NCBI GenBank assembly: GCA_963969595.1
Contig: OZ018416.1
Coordinates: forward strand, 22,646,065 to 22,710,064
Length of the DNA stretch: 64,000 nt
Direction: 5' to 3'
From: Neckera pumila
Taxonomy: Eukaryota > Streptophyta > Bryopsida > Hypnales > Neckeraceae
The position numbers and the translations under genes are program-made. The notes below the pieces were generated by a model. That model was given only the letters and a program-made list of their open reading frames with translations. It ran no database searches and was not told the origin of the DNA. This document shows, piece by piece, positions 60,059 through 64,000 of this stretch. The first letter of the stretch is position 1. The number at the start of each line of letters is the position of its first letter.

Positions 60059-60990
60059 TTAATCCCTAAAGGACCAGCATGCGATTTTGGGCAACATAAA
60101 AATTTTGGGCAGGTACGTGTGACTAGAGATTTCCATATTTTAAGCTGAAATTTTAATAGAAGGTGGGCGCAAAGAGTGTCTTTCATATGCACTAAATTTC
60201 ATGACATTTGGAAATAGGAGTCAAAAGCTATGGCCAAATATGTTACTTTTTTTCATAACTGGGCAGTCCGAGCAGATAAGAAAAAATCACTTTTTTCAAG
60301 AATAAAATTTGAAATTGGTTTTCTAGAGTTATATATACTTGGAAAGCTTTGAATCATTCCATTTTGACCAATGAGTCAAAAGTTATGAAGGTTTTTAGTT
60401 TGCGGGCAGTTATAGATTCTCTACTCTAAAATAAACTTTGAAGTTGTTTATTTAACTCAATTTTTAATATTTTTTGAAGAAAAAAAATTCATAGGATGTA
60501 GGTTGTTTATTACAACATTACAATCATTGGGATTGACATTTTTCAATTCCATAATTAAATTCTTAATAGTTTAGTATTTTGGATCATTCTCTATTTCTTT
60601 CTACTTACTATTTTTTTTGTATATGTTGTACAATATCAAATGATTTGAAAATTTTTAGGCATGTAGCCAACTTGTTTATGAAAAATAATTCAAAGATGCA
60701 CCACCATTTTTGACATTTTTTCATACAAATGTGACCTTGTGAAGTGCAGCTGCCCTGTTTTTTGCTAGGACAAAAAAAGGATTTTTGCCAATTCAAATGC
60801 TAATATCTTCCAATCCGCATGGTGGAAAATTCTGAAATTTTTTCCACATCTTCTAAAAGTAGTTTACTATAAGATCCTACGGTAACATGTCTAAAAAAGT
60901 TGTTTTTTTCTAAAATTTGGTATTTGTATTAAAAATGGCAATTTCGGAGTATTTTCGGTGAAAAAATAGCCAAGGAACTTTAGGGGTTAA
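60059..60990 (-). mobile_element. TTAA-group element, subtype C (932 bp)
   Basis: TTAA-TCCCTAAAGGACCAGCATG to GGAACTTTAGGGG-TTAA. Full reversed C interior (GCAGTCCGAGCAGATAAG, AGTGCAGCTGCCCTG, AAGATCCTACGGTAACATG). Confidence 0.92.
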
Positions 60991-61199
60991 GACATCAAGA
61001 GGAATAGTATAGAAGGAAGAAAAGTAGAAAAAAAAAAAAGTAAAAGAGGAGTGGGAAGTTAGTTAGACATAAAAGGTGGCTAGACTACCCATGAACCTTG
61101 TATTAGAAACCAGACATATATAAAATATCAGTTGGTGGATGAAATTCTACAAAGGTAGAAATGACAAATGAAGAAGGGGTGGCAGAAAACCTTGACGAC

Positions 61200-61514
61200 C
61201 ATTAGATGAGATTTGGGGGTCTTGGAGGGCTCCAAGTTCCCCTGCTGTCTGCTGCGTTTCTGGACTGCGGGAACGCAGCAGCAGGAGCTGGCTGACGTTG
61301 CACAGCGATTGCCACATCATTTTTTGAAAAATAAATAAATAAATAAAATAGAATTTTGCTCAAAATGATATTTAATTTGGTTATTTATTTATTTATTTAA
61401 ACAAAAGGGAAGGGAAAAAAAATTTGACACACCCGTACCGGCATTCATTGAATCTGGGCAGATCAGGGAATGGGCCTGAAACGGCCCTCCAAGACCCCCA
61501 AATATCATCTAATG
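61200..61514. mobile_element. CATTAG-ended miniature element, subgroup 1 (315 bp)
   Basis: The left end CATTAGATGAGATTTGGGGG and right end CCCCCAAATATCATCTAATG are inverted, continuing through GTCTTGGAGGGC / GCCCTCCAAGAC. Inside are TGGACTGCGGGAACGCAGCA, GATTGCCACATCA and TAAATAAATAAA runs. Best preserved of its subgroup. Confidence 0.88.
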
Positions 61515-61712
61515 CTAATCGGTAAGCTCCAGATTGAGGTAAGCCACTAAATCCCTTCCCTTTTGTTTTAAAATTGGCTTGATTAGCAAGTTAGATTAGG
61601 GCCTAGGAATAAGTCAGACCATTAGGACAAAGAGTCAAGTTCAATTTGAGCTAAGAATCTTATAGTAGAAGCTTAGAAGATTTTGAAAATATAAAATACA
61701 TAAAAATTGAAG

Positions 61713-63538
61713 TTAACTCCTAAAGGTCGGAGACTATGTTTTCAACAAAAACGCTCCAAAACTGCCATTTTTAGTACAAGTGCCAAATTTTTGTAAAAAA
61801 AACATTTATGGACATATATAAATATAGGATCTTGTAGTAAGCCGGTTTAAAAAGATGTTAAAAAAATTTCAAAATTTTCCAGCGTGTAGATTGCAAGATA
61901 TTAGCGTTTGAATTGACAAAATCCCTTTTTTTGGCCCTGCATATTAAAAACCGGGCAGCGGCACTTCACAAGGTTGCATTTGTATAAAAAATGGTCTAAA
62001 ATAATGGTTACTCTTTGATTTCAAAAATTTCAGATCATTTGGAATTGTATAACATATAGGAAAAAAATAGTAAGTAGAAAGAAATAGAGAATGATTTAAA
62101 GCACTAAATTGTTAAGAATTTATTTATAGAATTGAAAAATGCCAATCCCAGTGGTTATAATGTTGGAAATAAATAATCTACATCCTATGCTTTTATTTTT
62201 TTCAAAAAATATTAGAAATTGAGTTAAATAAAGGACTCCAAAGCTTATTTTAGAGTAGGAAATCCATAATTGCTTGCAAACTAGAATACTTCATAATTTT
62301 CATCTCATAAATCAAAACAAAATGATTTAAAGCTTTCTACAATATATAAATCTAAAAAATCAATTTCAATTTTTTTTTTTTTTATAGTGATTTTTCAGAA
62401 TTTTTTTTGAGTTGCCCACCGATTATTGAAAATGACATATCATCCAATAACTTTTAACCATGTAATCAAAGGTTTTGAAAATTGTTGGGCCTTAACCCCT
62501 AAAGGACCAAGGCCTTTTTTCTACCAAAAAACACTCTAAACGGCCATTTCTATATCAAAGAGTAAAAGAAATTTAAAATTGTTTTTTTCCTTCATTTAAC
62601 CGTAGGGTCTTATACCTAACTAATATGAAAATGTGTGGAAAAAATTTCAAAATTTTTTACCACACAGATTGCAAGATATCTGCATTTAAAGTGAAAAAAA
62701 CAAGTTTTTCAACACATTGTGGGACTAGATTTTTTGGCTTTGAACATTTTTAACTTTAAACTTTTGCACTATGAAGTTTTGAGCTTTCAATATTTATATT
62801 GGAGAATTGAGCTAAGAGTCTAGGAAGAAAAAGAAATTCAAAAAAACTTAATTTTTATTCTTTAAAAAAATGTTAAGTAGAAGTAGGTACAATAGAAGGA
62901 AAATCTAAAATATTGTTATCTTTTAGATGGAACTAAAATGCACTAATCCCAATGGTGAGATTGTTTCAGCAAACAAACTTAATACTATCGAACAATTTTT
63001 TTGAAAAATTGCAAAAAATTGCATTCATAAATGAATTCTATAGGTTATTTTTTCATGAAGATGCTTAGATTGCCCAAAAAACAAGATTGTCTATAATTTT
63101 CTTGTAACTATTCCAAGTAGAATGAATCAAAGCTTCAAATTTAGACAAAAATATAATCTATAAGGAAAAAACTCTAAAAAATTAAATTCAAAATTTTTGA
63201 ATTTTTATATGCTGCTTCTTCTCCCCTGGGTTGAGCTTATTTGGGTATAACTTTTGTTTCCGAGCACCGATTGAAAAAAATATACTCCCACAAAGACATT
63301 TGATTTTTCTATCTTCAAATTTTTTTTTAATAAATTAGAACAAAAATTCAGCCCGTAGGTACCTGCCTAAAATCCCATTTGTCACTTGAAGGAACAATGG
63401 TCCTTTAGGGATTAAAGCTACTCCTTGGGCGCATATTATATGAAAATTTCAAAGAAAAGAAATAAAATTTCCGTTTGTAGTGAGCTGCCCAAAATCGCTA
63501 TGTTGCCAAAAAATGCCATTTGGTCCTTTACAGATTAA
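61713..63538 (+). mobile_element. TTAA-group element, subtype C, carrying a nested subtype A
   Basis: TTAA-CTCCTAAAGGTCGGAGAC to GGTCCTTTACAGA-TTAA. It is split at GTTGGGCC-TTAA by the A element at 62492-63415 and resumes TTAA-AGCTACTCCTTGGGC. Intact C and F copies read GTTGGGCCTTAAAGCTACTCC. Confidence 0.93.
62492..63415 (+). mobile_element. TTAA-group element, subtype A, nested in C (924 bp)
   Basis: TTAA-CCCCTAAAGGACCAAGGCC to GGTCCTTTAGGGA-TTAA, interior as in 10685 and 52229. It has inserted into a pre-existing TTAA of the host C element. Confidence 0.94.
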
Positions 63539-64000
63539 AACAAGGAAGATATAAGTAGATGAAGTTTAGGGTCTAGAACAAATGAAAGTTAGTTATACTC
63601 ATCCACTTGGAATAAGAATAAAAACCTAGAAAATAAAAGTAATTCAAAACCTAGAAGCAAAGTTAAAAGCAAATTTAAAATTCTAGATTAGTAATAAATT
63701 GCAAATGAAGTTTGAAGTACCAATAAGCGATCAAATTTCATCCATCAATAACTCCCATTAGGATAGTTGAAATTTGAAATGCTTTAGCATTCTAGATAGG
63801 TACAAATAAGATCTTTGAAGAACAAGTTATAGAAGTCTAAAAACAATATCTGATTTAAAATAATTTAGTTTGTTAGGTAATCTAGGATTAGCCAAATAAT
63901 TTAGGTCAAAGTTATCAAGAAGGAACTTAGATTTAGAAGTAAAAAGAAAAAATTGAGGGAAGTCCAAAACTAGTTCAAGCTTAGAAAAATACCCCAAAAT
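63539..64000. other. Intergenic to window end, nothing recognised
   Basis: AT-rich, rich in short TCTAGA/TTAGGT words; no gene or element end recognised. Confidence 0.3.

Noticed and set aside
10685..63415. CCCTAAA words as interstitial telomere repeats
   Set aside because: Each occurs once per element end next to TTAA, never in tandem, so they are transposon termini.
1..64000. CRISPR arrays, operons, bacterial promoters, rRNA or tRNA genes
   Set aside because: None seen; repeats are dispersed transposon ends, gene structure is eukaryotic, and no convincing tRNA A/B-box pair was found by eye.

Overview
The window looks like a repeat-dominated intergenic region of a green plant (streptophyte) nuclear genome. 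The evidence is one clear gene for a PLATZ zinc-binding protein, a plant-lineage family, and DNA-transposon relics with plant-type ends such as CACTACAAGA. I cannot name the species. One gene in 64 kb and very AT-rich intergenic DNA argue for a large genome. No bacterial, organellar or viral gene order is present.

Layout: 1-449 is the tail of a repeat. 450-3290 is unassigned sequence. 3290-3890 is a decayed ~191-bp tandem repeat lying just 3' of the PLATZ gene, which is on the minus strand at 4113-4883 with a TATA-like box at 5161-5167. From 5.5 kb to the right end the DNA is largely a patchwork of non-autonomous DNA transposons inserted beside and inside each other. I found no intact transposase.

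The main finding is a group of about 26 insertions covering roughly 22 kb (about one third of the window). They have ends YCCCTAAAGG...CCTTTAGGGR flanked by TTAA. Subtypes A (~920 bp), B (~645 bp), C (~930 bp), D, E, G and foldback F can be told apart. Related empty sites inside the window show that TTAA is the duplicated target: one TTAA in the unfilled paralogue, two around the insert. TTAA duplication with C-rich ends is the signature of the piggyBac superfamily, so I read these as piggyBac-like miniature elements; no transposase is here to prove it.

Other families present are: a CATTAG...CTAATG family with an internal TGCCACGTCA-like motif (6 copies); a TA-flanked family with ends AAGGTAGAACNACCCAT (about 6 copies); a 253-bp TA-flanked family with ends ACACAAAATAGTGAAATTAGG (5 copies); two CACTA-type miniature elements; and several long foldbacks, one 868 bp with a TGTACA duplication. 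Two places hold traces of host or element coding sequence: an inverted duplication of an intron-bearing gene fragment (42464-42766 and 44118-44409) and a stop-riddled reading frame at 47162-47782.
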